Assembly (NCBI GenBank): GCA_018644665.1
Contig: JABGQA010000080.1
Span: forward strand, 118,445 to 182,444
Source: Candidatus Poribacteria bacterium
GTDB lineage: Bacteria; Poribacteria; WGA-4E; GCA-2687025
Length of the DNA: 64,000 nt
Direction: 5' to 3'
The notes beneath the pieces were generated by a model. That model had not been told where the DNA came from. It ran no database searches and saw only the letters and a program-made list of their open reading frames with translations. Both the position numbers and the translations under genes were made by a program. This document shows, in pieces, positions 52,823-60,557 of the stretch (the first letter of the stretch is position 1; every line of letters begins with the position of its first letter).

Positions 52823-52911
52823 TCGTGTCTCCTGGCACGTCGTGTGGGTTCCGCCGCCGCCCCGGCCTTGGTATATAGCACATAGCAACCGACGACTCAC
52901 GGGAGGTACCG

Positions 52912-53694
52912 ATGCCGCGGCTGACGGTAGAGGATAGGGAACGCTTCGTGGAGGACGGCTACTTGGTGGTCCGGGGGCTCCTCGAACCGGAGGACGCCAG
53001 GGAAGGCCTCGAGCTCGTGTGGGAGCATATGCCGAAGCACGCCGAGGACGTCGATCGGGACGACCCAGCTACTTGGATCGACAAGCGCGGAGGCAACATC
53101 CCGGACATAGGTCAGACGCCGTACGCCAAGCGCGTCGTCGGCGAACGTGTGTTCGATGTGGCCGAGGAACTAGTGGGCGCGGGCACGCTGCGTCGCGGTG
53201 GCGGATTCCTCGCCAAGCCGAACTTCCCGCGCGCGGATACTGACTGGCGTCCGGCGCGCGGCCACCTCGACGGCTACCCCGCGGGCGCCAACGGAGTGAC
53301 GCTGGGGACCGTCGGCATGTTCACCGTCGCCGCGACCATGTACGTGAGCAGCGTGAAGCCGAAGGGCGGCGGGTTCACGGTCTGGCCTGGAAGCCACCGC
53401 ATCCACGCGGACTACTTCCGGACATACCCGTTGGATGTCAACGGCGCCGACGGCGTGCACGGCGACCTCGGCGAGGGCGTTGAATTCATCGGGGAGCCGG
53501 GCGACGTGTGCTTCTGGCACCACTGGATGTGGCACACGGCGGGCATGAACGCGGGCGACGACATCCGCCTCGCCCTCATAACGCGCTACAGTCTCCAGGA
53601 CATGGACGTCGTGCGTCGTGGTGTAGCCGACGGCGACCCGTGGAAGGGGTGGTCTGGAGTCCCGGATCTTGGGACCCAGGCCGCGCGGCCCTGA
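52912..53694 (+). CDS. Phytanoyl-CoA dioxygenase (PhyH) family protein
   Basis: 260 aa. H-x-D in 'ARGHLDGYPAGANG' and distal His in 'WHHWMWHTAGMNAG'; Arg in 'IRLALITRYS'. Fourth PhyH gene of the island and again a separate subfamily. GGGAGG precedes the ATG. Divergent from the sulfatase (89 bp gap), so the two may share a control region. Confidence 0.88.
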   Translation: MPRLTVEDRERFVEDGYLVVRGLLEPEDAREGLELVWEHMPKHAEDVDRDDPATWIDKRGGNIPDIGQTPYAKRVVGERVFDVAEELVGAGTLRRGGGFLAKPNFPRADTDWRPARGHLDGYPAGANGVTLGTVGMFTVAATMYVSSVKPKGGGFTVWPGSHRIHADYFRTYPLDVNGADGVHGDLGEGVEFIGEPGDVCFWHHWMWHTAGMNAGDDIRLALITRYSLQDMDVVRRGVADGDPWKGWSGVPDLGTQAARP

Positions 53695-53696
53695 CC

Positions 53697-54452
53697 TCAG
53701 ACGACGTTACGCGGATCCTCGCGCGACGCCTCTTCCAGGCGGCCCGTCGTGACGAGTTCGTCCCGGTACTTCAGCATGTTCGCCAAGTAGTGCTCGCGCG
53801 TGAGTTGCTCAGCGTCGATGTGGTCGGACAACACGCACTCCCGGCAATACGCGCCGATCTTGTCGATCCCCCGCGCGATCTCGCGGTCCGCCAACGGCTC
53901 GTCGTCGTCTTCGAGCGCGAGTTCAGCGCGGGCGATGGCGTTCATCATGAGGATGTAGCCCTTGTATTGGTAGACGCGCCACGCCGTCTCCTCGTCGGCG
54001 TATCGCATCGCCCAGGCGCACACCATCAGGTTCTCGTCGGTGTCTCGTTTGACGTCTGCCCACCGGTCGAGCCCAGAAAAGAAGAGGTACCGCAGATACC
54101 TGTCGTACGACTCGACGAACAGGAGCCCCCACGCCTCCTCGTCCATCACGAACCCCACGTCCGCGCCGTGCTCTTCCTTGTGCGCGCGCACCTTGGCTCT
54201 GACGAGATCGAAGTACGAGTCATGGCCCTCGACGCGTCGGCCGTCCGGTCGGCCGGTGACGTACAGGCGGGACACGTTGAAGGAGTTCGCTTGGACGACA
54301 ACCACCTCGCGTCCGTCGTCTCTGGTCAGCACGCGGATCTGGTTGTCTTCGTCGTATTCCAGCACCGCGAGGGCGCCATCCAGCGCCTCAATCGCGAGGT
54401 CCGGGCGGGAGCGGGAGTTCTTGGCCACTGTTGGTTGATCTCCAGATGACAT
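53697..54452 (-). CDS. Hypothetical cytoplasmic protein
   Basis: 251 aa, no signal peptide, no recognised domain. Rich in Asp/Glu and Tyr; contains 'YCRECVLSDHIDAEQL', whose C-x-x-C pair could bind metal, and a helical C terminus. Its 3' end nearly touches the PhyH stop (2 bp). No obvious ribosome-binding site at the ATG, so the start is less certain. Confidence 0.6.
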   Translation of the reverse strand: MSSGDQPTVAKNSRSRPDLAIEALDGALAVLEYDEDNQIRVLTRDDGREVVVVQANSFNVSRLYVTGRPDGRRVEGHDSYFDLVRAKVRAHKEEHGADVGFVMDEEAWGLLFVESYDRYLRYLFFSGLDRWADVKRDTDENLMVCAWAMRYADEETAWRVYQYKGYILMMNAIARAELALEDDDEPLADREIARGIDKIGAYCRECVLSDHIDAEQLTREHYLANMLKYRDELVTTGRLEEASREDPRNVV

Positions 54453-54597
54453 CGCCAGAAGCGTAACGCAGCGATGCCTTCCGATGCAACGCGACTCAGC
54501 CTGTGGAGCGTGCCCGCAGGTTGCTCAGGACCGGATGCGCGAGCGGTAAGCGGCTCGGGCCTTGCGGGCAGCGTACATGCCTAGGCCGCGCCGCCGC

Positions 54598-55416
54598 TTA
54601 GCCAGTCGAGGGCTGATCTTCCGCGCCGCCGAATCGGCGCTCACGGTGCTGGTAGGTGAGGACCGCTTCGTACAGGTGGCGGCGGCGGAAGTCCGGCCAC
54701 AGCACTGGGGTGAAGTAGAATTCCGCGTAGGCGCTCTGCCACAGCAGGAAGTTGCTGAGCCGCATCTCGCCGCTCGTGCGGATCATCAGGTCGGGATCGG
54801 GCATCGACTCCGTGTCGAGGTACCGCGCGATGCGCTCCACGGTGATGTCGTCAGGCCGCAGGCCGTTGCTCTGCACGTCGCTGGCGATACGCCGCACGGC
54901 GCGAACGAGCTCCTGCCGCCCGCCGTAGCTCAGCGCCAGATTCAGGGCCAGCCCGTGGTTCCGGTCGAGACGGCGCGCGGCTCGGGCCAGCTCCCAGCGC
55001 ACGGCTAACGGCAGCCGGTCGAGATCGCCGATTCCCCGCAGACGCACGTTGTTGCGAGCCAAGTTCGGCGTCTGCTTCCGAAGTTGCTGGCGAAACAGGC
55101 GCATGAGCGCGCGCACCTCCTTGGGCGGGCGCTTCCAGTTCTCCGACGAGAACGCGTAGAGGGTGAGGGCTTCCACGTGGAGCCGTCCGCACTCGTCGAC
55201 AGCTTCCCACACGGCGTCCACAGCCGCGCGGTGCCCCTCTATCCGAGTGCGGCCGCGACGGTTGGCCCAGCGGCCGTTCCCGTCCATGATAATCGCGATA
55301 TGACGCGGCACCCTGTCCATGTCGATGAGCGCTTCGAGCTCATCGTCGGACAGTCGACCGAAGTCCAGTTCGGCTTTGCATTGGGCGTCGGCGTGGGGAG
55401 CCGCGAAAAGGGACAT
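54598..55416 (-). CDS. uppS: Isoprenyl (undecaprenyl) diphosphate synthase
   Basis: Cis-prenyltransferase making the C55 lipid carrier for cell-wall synthesis. 272 aa. Mg-binding Asp45 in 'IAIIMDGNGRWANRRG', 'GLALNLALSYGGRQEL', and the C-terminal 'LMIRTSGEMRLSNFLLWQ' are the family signatures. ATG at 55416 with GGAG upstream; the N-terminal ~35 residues extend beyond standard UppS. Transcribed from a near-consensus promoter whose leader carries a TGCA palindrome. Confidence 0.94.
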   Translation of the reverse strand: MSLFAAPHADAQCKAELDFGRLSDDELEALIDMDRVPRHIAIIMDGNGRWANRRGRTRIEGHRAAVDAVWEAVDECGRLHVEALTLYAFSSENWKRPPKEVRALMRLFRQQLRKQTPNLARNNVRLRGIGDLDRLPLAVRWELARAARRLDRNHGLALNLALSYGGRQELVRAVRRIASDVQSNGLRPDDITVERIARYLDTESMPDPDLMIRTSGEMRLSNFLLWQSAYAEFYFTPVLWPDFRRRHLYEAVLTYQHRERRFGGAEDQPSTG

Positions 55417-55436
55417 GTGCTCCAGTCCCGATCTGT

Positions 55437-55448
55437 TGCATATATGCA
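55437..55448. promoter_or_regulatory. Operator-like palindrome TGCATATATGCA (uppS side)
   Basis: A perfect 12-bp palindrome with TGCA half-sites, part of a 16-bp block (GTTGCATATATGCACA, 55435-55450) that recurs with one mismatch at 55545-55560. It lies between the uppS -10 box and its start, a roadblock position. The adjacent XRE regulator is the likely binder. Confidence 0.6.
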
Positions 55449-55467
55449 CAACAGGGATCTTCGTGCT

Positions 55468-55496
55468 ATCATAACCTCGCGCATACCGGCTGTCAA
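55468..55496 (-). promoter_or_regulatory. Near-consensus sigma70 promoter for uppS
   Basis: On the minus strand, TTGACA (55496-55491), 17-bp spacer, TATGAT (55473-55468). The -35 is perfect and the -10 is 5 of 6, far stronger than anything else noticed in this GC-rich window. Transcription would begin near 55461, about 45 bp before the uppS ATG. Confidence 0.75.
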
Positions 55497-55546
55497 GATC
55501 TACGGGCGTGTTCCTCTGAAGGTTCCAGGCGTTGCCGACTGCACGT

Positions 55547-55558
55547 TGCACATATGCA
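55547..55558. promoter_or_regulatory. Operator-like palindrome TGCACATATGCA (XRE-gene side)
   Basis: Second copy of the TGCA-N4-TGCA element, one base different from the uppS-side copy and inside the same 16-bp block. It ends 13 bp before the ATG of the XRE gene, next to its GGGAGG, so binding would block transcription or translation start: a typical autoregulation site. Confidence 0.6.
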
Positions 55559-55571
55559 CAGGGAGGTACAC

Positions 55572-56399
55572 ATGGAGTACTCCGATGCCATAGTCGCAAA
55601 TGCGCGACGCCTACTGGAGGGCCGCTCGAAGTCCGAGGTCGCGAGGCAGGCCGGCGTGGAGCGAACGAAGCTCTACCGGTTCCTGAACGGCAAACAGGTC
55701 CTGCGCGCCGACGAATTGCGCCGCCTAGCCGACGTCCTCGAGGTCGATGTCGGGGCTTTCTACGGTGCCACGCCGCCCGAACCTGACTTTCAGGCCGCGT
55801 TCATGCAGAGCGGCGACTTCGCGCTACGGATATCGAGCGTGCTACTCGGCACCGATGAGCCTCCCCCGGCGAAGGACACGTGGGCCCTGGAGCGCCTTCT
55901 CCGGGACGTCGAGCCCGACCCCGAGGCCGAGCGCGTCGTGACCGACCTGTGCGACGTGCTGCGGAGTCCGGCTCTAAGCGCGCTCGCGTTTATCGGCGCG
56001 TGGGTGCTGCTGTGGAACCGCATGACGGTGGATGATGGCCTACAGATGGCGCGGGCCGCTCGCCGCATCATCCCAAGCCACGAAGACCTGATGGTCAAGA
56101 TCGGCAGCGCATACTACCGCAAGGATGCCGTACGCATCGCGGAGATAGTCGAGCTGCTGGCCCCCGTGGAGCCGGAGGAGCTGTACCTCAACGCCGTCGG
56201 GCACCTGCGCTACGTCCTGTCCATAGACAGGATCGACCAGTGCGCTTCGCTGGCGCACAAGGTTCTAGAGAAGAACCGCCGACGCACGCAGCAGGATGTG
56301 CACCGCAGGCTGCTCGCGTTGAAGAGCACGATCGACAGCCCGGACGCACCCGAGTTCTGGGGACGTCTCCTCACATTCCTCGACCCGAACATCCCCTGA
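55572..56399 (+). CDS. XRE-family transcriptional regulator with a C-terminal helical domain
   Basis: 275 aa. N-terminal helix-turn-helix (about residues 8-55: 'GRSKSEVARQAGVERTKLYR', 'LNGKQVLRADELRRLADVL'). The C-terminal ~200 residues are helical and resemble TPR-like arrays; no known effector domain. ATG at 55572 behind GGGAGG. Divergent from uppS with paired TGCA palindromes between them. Probably regulates itself and uppS; the signal is unknown. Confidence 0.85.
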   Translation: MEYSDAIVANARRLLEGRSKSEVARQAGVERTKLYRFLNGKQVLRADELRRLADVLEVDVGAFYGATPPEPDFQAAFMQSGDFALRISSVLLGTDEPPPAKDTWALERLLRDVEPDPEAERVVTDLCDVLRSPALSALAFIGAWVLLWNRMTVDDGLQMARAARRIIPSHEDLMVKIGSAYYRKDAVRIAEIVELLAPVEPEELYLNAVGHLRYVLSIDRIDQCASLAHKVLEKNRRRTQQDVHRRLLALKSTIDSPDAPEFWGRLLTFLDPNIP

Positions 56400-56435
56400 T
56401 GTGCGTTCTGGGTCGTGGGCGGGACGGCGGGCATG

Positions 56436-56876
56436 TCAGCGTAGAACGTCGCGGACGGCGGCCGGCAGACCGTCACCCGTCGCGCCGGTCCAGGACGCAA
56501 GGCGGCAGGCGGTGCGCGCAGACACGGCCGCGCCGACAAGACCCAGCAGGCTAGCCGCTCCGACGACGGCGAGGCCGCCGGTTACGAAAGCCAGCGCGCC
56601 CGCGATCGCCCCGACGACGCCCGCGCCAATGACCAGCAACAGCGTGACGCCCTCCTCACGACTCCGACCACCTGCGGCGGCCCCGCAGAGGGCTCCGAAG
56701 CACACGCTCGCGAGGACGACGAGCGCCCCGGCCGCGATCCGCGCGGTGGGTGTGTGGCCGAATTCACGAGACAGCAGGAGCAGGAAGACCCCTACAAGCC
56801 CAATGCACGCGGCGATGGCCATGCCGAGGGACACGGCCACGCACATGCAAAGAAGCAGTCGGTGAGTCTCACGCAT
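56436..56876 (-). CDS. Small membrane protein of the channel operon
   Basis: 146 aa, four hydrophobic segments (about residues 8-34, 45-68, 75-97 and 100-122), Ala/Gly/Val-rich. No family recognised. Starts 15 bp after the cyclic-nucleotide-binding gene and is the last gene of that operon. Could be a channel accessory subunit; this is inference from position only. Confidence 0.65.
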   Translation of the reverse strand: MRETHRLLLCMCVAVSLGMAIAACIGLVGVFLLLLSREFGHTPTARIAAGALVVLASVCFGALCGAAAGGRSREEGVTLLLVIGAGVVGAIAGALAFVTGGLAVVGAASLLGLVGAAVSARTACRLASWTGATGDGLPAAVRDVLR

Positions 56877-56891
56877 GCGGGCGCCTCGGCG

Positions 56892-57422
56892 CTAGCGTGA
56901 CGTCAAGGAGAAACTCAACGCAGTCGTCAGGTTGATGACGTTCTGATTGCCGCTGCGTATGGTGCCCACGGCCTTCATCAGCACGTTCTTGAGCACGACG
57001 TATCCGATGTCATGGTCGCCCTCCGCTAGGGCGTAGAAGTCGGCGTTGTTGATGACACCGTATTCGCCCGCCTCGGACCCTGCCACGGTCGCGGTCCTGC
57101 TGCTCGCGGCATCGAACAGCGCCAGCTCGCCGAAGTACGGGTTCCACTCGGCCGGGAGCTCGATGATCTCACGCTCGCCCTGAGCGATGGTCCTACCGGA
57201 ACGGAAGAACAGCTTCTTCGTCACGCGCACCTTGCCGGACAGCAGCAGGTACATAGTGTCGCCATCGCTACCGTCCTCGATGATGACCTGCTGGTCCTCG
57301 AAGGCCGCGCGCTCCGTTATCGCGGCGATAGCGTCGAGCTGGTCGTCCTCCAGACCGTCGAAGATGCCCACCGGCATCCCCTGACAGAACCTGCGCAAAT
57401 CCTCACGCGTGACGTCAGCCAT
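56892..57422 (-). CDS. Stand-alone cyclic-nucleotide-binding domain protein
   Basis: 176 aa. One CNB fold: 'VIIEDGSDGDTMYLLLSGKVRV' and the phosphate-binding cassette 'YFGELALFDAASSRTATVAG', with Glu and Arg-Thr-Ala in the cAMP/cGMP-contacting positions. There is no DNA-binding domain, so it is not a CRP-type regulator. AGGAGG precedes the ATG. 77 bp after the K+ channel gene on the same strand, suggesting it gates the channel in trans. Confidence 0.85.
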   Translation of the reverse strand: MADVTREDLRRFCQGMPVGIFDGLEDDQLDAIAAITERAAFEDQQVIIEDGSDGDTMYLLLSGKVRVTKKLFFRSGRTIAQGEREIIELPAEWNPYFGELALFDAASSRTATVAGSEAGEYGVINNADFYALAEGDHDIGYVVLKNVLMKAVGTIRSGNQNVINLTTALSFSLTSR

Positions 57423-57499
57423 TGGGCGTCCTCCTGGCCCTTCCTCTAGAACCCTACCGTGCGATCCGGCCTACTCGATCTCGGGTCACCGCACTGGCG

Positions 57500-59080
57500 C
57501 TAGGCGCCGCGCGCCGGGCGCTCACGGATCACCAAGGCCTGCGCGTCTGCCGCGATGGCCACGTCGTTTGAGGGGTTGATAGTCACCCTGGTCTTCGCGC
57601 CCTCGGCGGCCATCTCGATGCCGGCTTCCTCAATCTGTTCCTTGATGAACTCCACCATGTAGGCGTCACCGCCCTCCATCGCGGATTCGAGGCCGAACGC
57701 CTCCTCCTCGACGACAAAGCCGACAAGCGTCGCGTTGCGCTCACGCCGCAGGAAGTCCGAAAGCTCCAGGGCGGGTCGCTCCGCGAACCGGCCGGGGATG
57801 TCGATGGTCGCGAACTCCGCGCTCTCCTCGGGGTCCAGGAGTTCGTGGATCGCTTGCGTCATGCCCGGTCGCACCACGAACGCCGCGAGCATCTCGGCTG
57901 TGTGCGAGTCGGTGAGGACGACATCGTCGACCATCGCGCGGTGCAGGTTCGCGACTCGCAAGGCGCTTACAGCGTGCGCAAAAACCTTCACTTCCGGAGC
58001 CAGGACCTTCATCGCCATCGTGGCTTCGATCGTCCGCGTGTCGTCTGGCTCGGTGCCGTCCGATTCGTCCGGGATGATGACTATGTTCGCCGCGGCGTGG
58101 AGGCCGGCTCGGTCGAGATCCTCTTCGCGCGTGATGTCTCCGCGGATGAACCGCGTGTCTATGTTGCTGAGTCCACGCAGGTTAAGCTCCATCGCGTCCT
58201 CTGCGAGGTGGTTCAGGAAGTATACTTGCAGGCGGCGGCCGGCGGCGCCCTGGTCTAGAGCCTGCAGGACCCTCGGGCCGCCCTCCTCGGTCCAGCCGCA
58301 GAAGATCGTGTGCCCCTCCCACGGGTCGTCTTCCTGCTCCTGGGACGCTTGGATTTGGCGCGCGACGAACGCCGACGCGAATGTGGCGGTAAAGGAAGCC
58401 AGGAGCACCAAGCTCATGAACATCACGAGAACCGCCAACGCGCGAGCGGCCGGCGTGGTCGGGAACTTGTCCCCGTACCCAACCGTCGTCATCGTCACGA
58501 CCGACCACCACATCGCGTCCGGCAAGTTGTCGAACATCGCGTGCGAGATGAGCTTGAGTTCTTCATGACCGGCGGCCTTCAACTCAGCCACGATCTCCGT
58601 GGTGAACGGGTCCTCCTTGTCGACGATGACGCCCACATTCGCGCCGTTCTCGTCAGTGCGCGCGTACTGCTTGCCCGCCCTGACCGCTGCGGTCAAGACC
58701 GAATCGTCGTCGATTGGCACCGTCGTGCGCGTCTCGAACTGGAACGCGAGGTACCCGGCGATGATGATCACGACGAGGATCCAACTGACAATCCGTAGGA
58801 ACGGCCACAGAGCGGTGATGCGCTCCCACTGCAGTTCAGCGTTCGCCATGCCGATCCGTGGGCCGAACGTGCGCACGAACATTGGCAACTCGGCGCGCGC
58901 CGTCTCTGCCTGCGCGGCCTCGAATGCGGCGTGCTCGTCCTCGTGCTCGCCCTCGTCGAGTCCGTCCGATGAGTCTGTCGAAGAGGCGGCGGCCGCGTCG
59001 TCATCAGCGGGCGCGTCCGCAAGATTGTCGTCCGGCGGCGTCTCTTCGACGTTGTCGTCGGGCGTCGGGTTGTCGTTCAC
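57500..59080 (-). CDS. Potassium channel with RCK/TrkA-N regulatory domain
   Basis: 526 aa. A strongly acidic N-terminal tail (1-60); TM1 about 97-115; extracytoplasmic loop about 120-185; pore with filter 'TVGYGD' (199-204); TM2 about 213-239; RCK-type Rossmann domain about 255-400; second ligand domain about 440-526. The usual G-x-G-x-x-G of the RCK domain is 'CGWTEEGGPRVL' here, so nucleotide binding may differ. GTG start. Between the GDSL gene (16 bp) and the cyclic-nucleotide-binding gene. Confidence 0.92.
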   Translation of the reverse strand: MNDNPTPDDNVEETPPDDNLADAPADDDAAAASSTDSSDGLDEGEHEDEHAAFEAAQAETARAELPMFVRTFGPRIGMANAELQWERITALWPFLRIVSWILVVIIIAGYLAFQFETRTTVPIDDDSVLTAAVRAGKQYARTDENGANVGVIVDKEDPFTTEIVAELKAAGHEELKLISHAMFDNLPDAMWWSVVTMTTVGYGDKFPTTPAARALAVLVMFMSLVLLASFTATFASAFVARQIQASQEQEDDPWEGHTIFCGWTEEGGPRVLQALDQGAAGRRLQVYFLNHLAEDAMELNLRGLSNIDTRFIRGDITREEDLDRAGLHAAANIVIIPDESDGTEPDDTRTIEATMAMKVLAPEVKVFAHAVSALRVANLHRAMVDDVVLTDSHTAEMLAAFVVRPGMTQAIHELLDPEESAEFATIDIPGRFAERPALELSDFLRRERNATLVGFVVEEEAFGLESAMEGGDAYMVEFIKEQIEEAGIEMAAEGAKTRVTINPSNDVAIAADAQALVIRERPARGA

Positions 59081-59096
59081 AGCAGATCACTCCGCG

Positions 59097-59750
59097 TCAG
59101 GGAGCCGTTGCTCCCATGGCCTCGAGCCACGTCACCGCCATCAGCATATGTCCCGGCGGAAGAGGATGTACACCGTCACCCGTCCACTCGAACCCCGGTC
59201 GTGCTTCGATCGCCTCAAGAAGTCGGCGGAACGTCGGGACAAGCACAGCGTCGTGCTCACGGGCGTACTCGCGTATCGCTTCGTTGTAGTGCGCGAGCAT
59301 AGCATTCGACTCGTTGTCGGCCTCTTCGCCGATCACCGAGGTTTCCATGAGAATGAGACGCGCGTCCGTCTTCTCGACCGTCGCAACCAGGAGTTCGTGG
59401 TACACGCTTCGGTATTCATCTATCGGAATGTGCGCGTCCGGGTTGCCGTCGAACCACCGCCACACGTCGTTGACGCCGATGGATATCGACACCCAGTCGG
59501 GCTGATGAGCGACGACATCTCGGTCCCACCGCGCGCGTAGATCCACGACCCGGTTTCCGCTGATGCCCTGGTTGTTGATCCCTATCCGGCGGTCAGGATA
59601 ACGCGCCGCCAAGAGGTCGGCAATATGGGCGACGTATCCCGCCCCGAGACTGCGGAGCGTGTCGGCCTGGCGGCCCGCGTCCGTGATGCTGTCGCCGATG
59701 AACAGTACGGACTCACCGTCTTGGAGCAGTAGCTTACCCGGGGCGTTCAT
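59097..59750 (-). CDS. SGNH/GDSL hydrolase
   Basis: 217 aa. Block I 'VLFIGDSITDAG' (Ser nucleophile), block II 'NNQGISGN', block III 'ISIGVNDVW', and block V 'TGDGVHPLPPGH' (Asp/His). No signal peptide. Family members de-esterify lipids or acetylated sugars. GAGGAA before the ATG. It leads the channel operon, although a functional link is not obvious. Confidence 0.92.
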   Translation of the reverse strand: MNAPGKLLLQDGESVLFIGDSITDAGRQADTLRSLGAGYVAHIADLLAARYPDRRIGINNQGISGNRVVDLRARWDRDVVAHQPDWVSISIGVNDVWRWFDGNPDAHIPIDEYRSVYHELLVATVEKTDARLILMETSVIGEEADNESNAMLAHYNEAIREYAREHDAVLVPTFRRLLEAIEARPGFEWTGDGVHPLPPGHMLMAVTWLEAMGATAP

Positions 59751-59898
59751 GTAAGGGCGTTCCTCGCACGGCCGTGGCGGCTGTCATCGCAACAGAACCG
59801 ACGGCGTTGAGTGTATCAGAATCCGGGAGCAGTTGCATGCCCGACGCGGTAGTCGGGGTTATCGGGCGACACGCCGGGCCGGGTGTCGGGGACAGCGC

Positions 59899-60414
59899 CT
59901 AACGACCGGTCTCGTCGTCAGTTCTAAGGGCATTACGGAGTTGCTGTCGCTGATCCGCTGACAGCCGGGCGGCCTCGGCACGGAACGCTGTCGTGTCCGT
60001 GGCGGCGAGGTCGACGAGCTTGGCGATCCGGGCGGCGCTGAGCGCTGTCTTCGGCTGTTCGGCGGTCGCGGTCTCGACGGCCGAGCCAGCGATTCGCCGG
60101 GCCCGGCTCGCGTCCACGCGTCGGGGCGCCAGGCGCCAGAGACGGAGAAGGCCGTACGCGCCGGCAGCGGGCGCAACGAAGCTCGCCAGCGCGGCGGCGA
60201 CGGCGACCCACGCGTCGCTGGCTGCCCAGGACCCAACGACGGCGACCACGAGCGCGGCCGCGGCATAGGCTGCGAGTCTTTTGGTGACCGCCGTCGCGAC
60301 CGCCGCGCTCACTGCGGCCGCGACGTATGCGGCCCAAGGGCCCGCCGGCACGCCCGCCACCGCGCCGATCAGGGCAGCCAGCCCGCCCACGATGAACCAC
60401 GTGATCGCTTCCAC
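59899..60414 (-). CDS. Hypothetical membrane protein
   Basis: 171 aa. Three or four Ala/Val-rich hydrophobic segments in the first 100 residues, then a cytoplasmic tail with a helical region ('ARIAKLVDLAATDTTAFRAE'). GTG start behind GAGGGG. Its promoter side faces the crystallin-domain gene. No family recognised. Confidence 0.6.
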   Translation of the reverse strand: MEAITWFIVGGLAALIGAVAGVPAGPWAAYVAAAVSAAVATAVTKRLAAYAAAALVVAVVGSWAASDAWVAVAAALASFVAPAAGAYGLLRLWRLAPRRVDASRARRIAGSAVETATAEQPKTALSAARIAKLVDLAATDTTAFRAEAARLSADQRQQLRNALRTDDETGR

Positions 60415-60463
60415 AGAGCGTCCCCTCGCGCGTACCTCTCGTCCCCGTGAATCTTAGCGCGGG

Positions 60464-60491
60464 CCACTCAGCGCGCGCCACTCAGCGCGCG
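60464..60491. repeat. Perfect tandem duplication of a 14-bp unit
   Basis: CCACTCAGCGCGCG occurs twice in succession (60464-60477 and 60478-60491) in the gap between the divergent genes at 60414 and 60558. It may be a replication slippage product or a repeated binding site. Confidence 0.75.
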
Positions 60492-60557
60492 CAGCCCGTT
60501 TGTCAGCGTGAGGTTTGCGGTTACACTGAGCCGGCAGGCCAAACGAGGGGACGCGCG

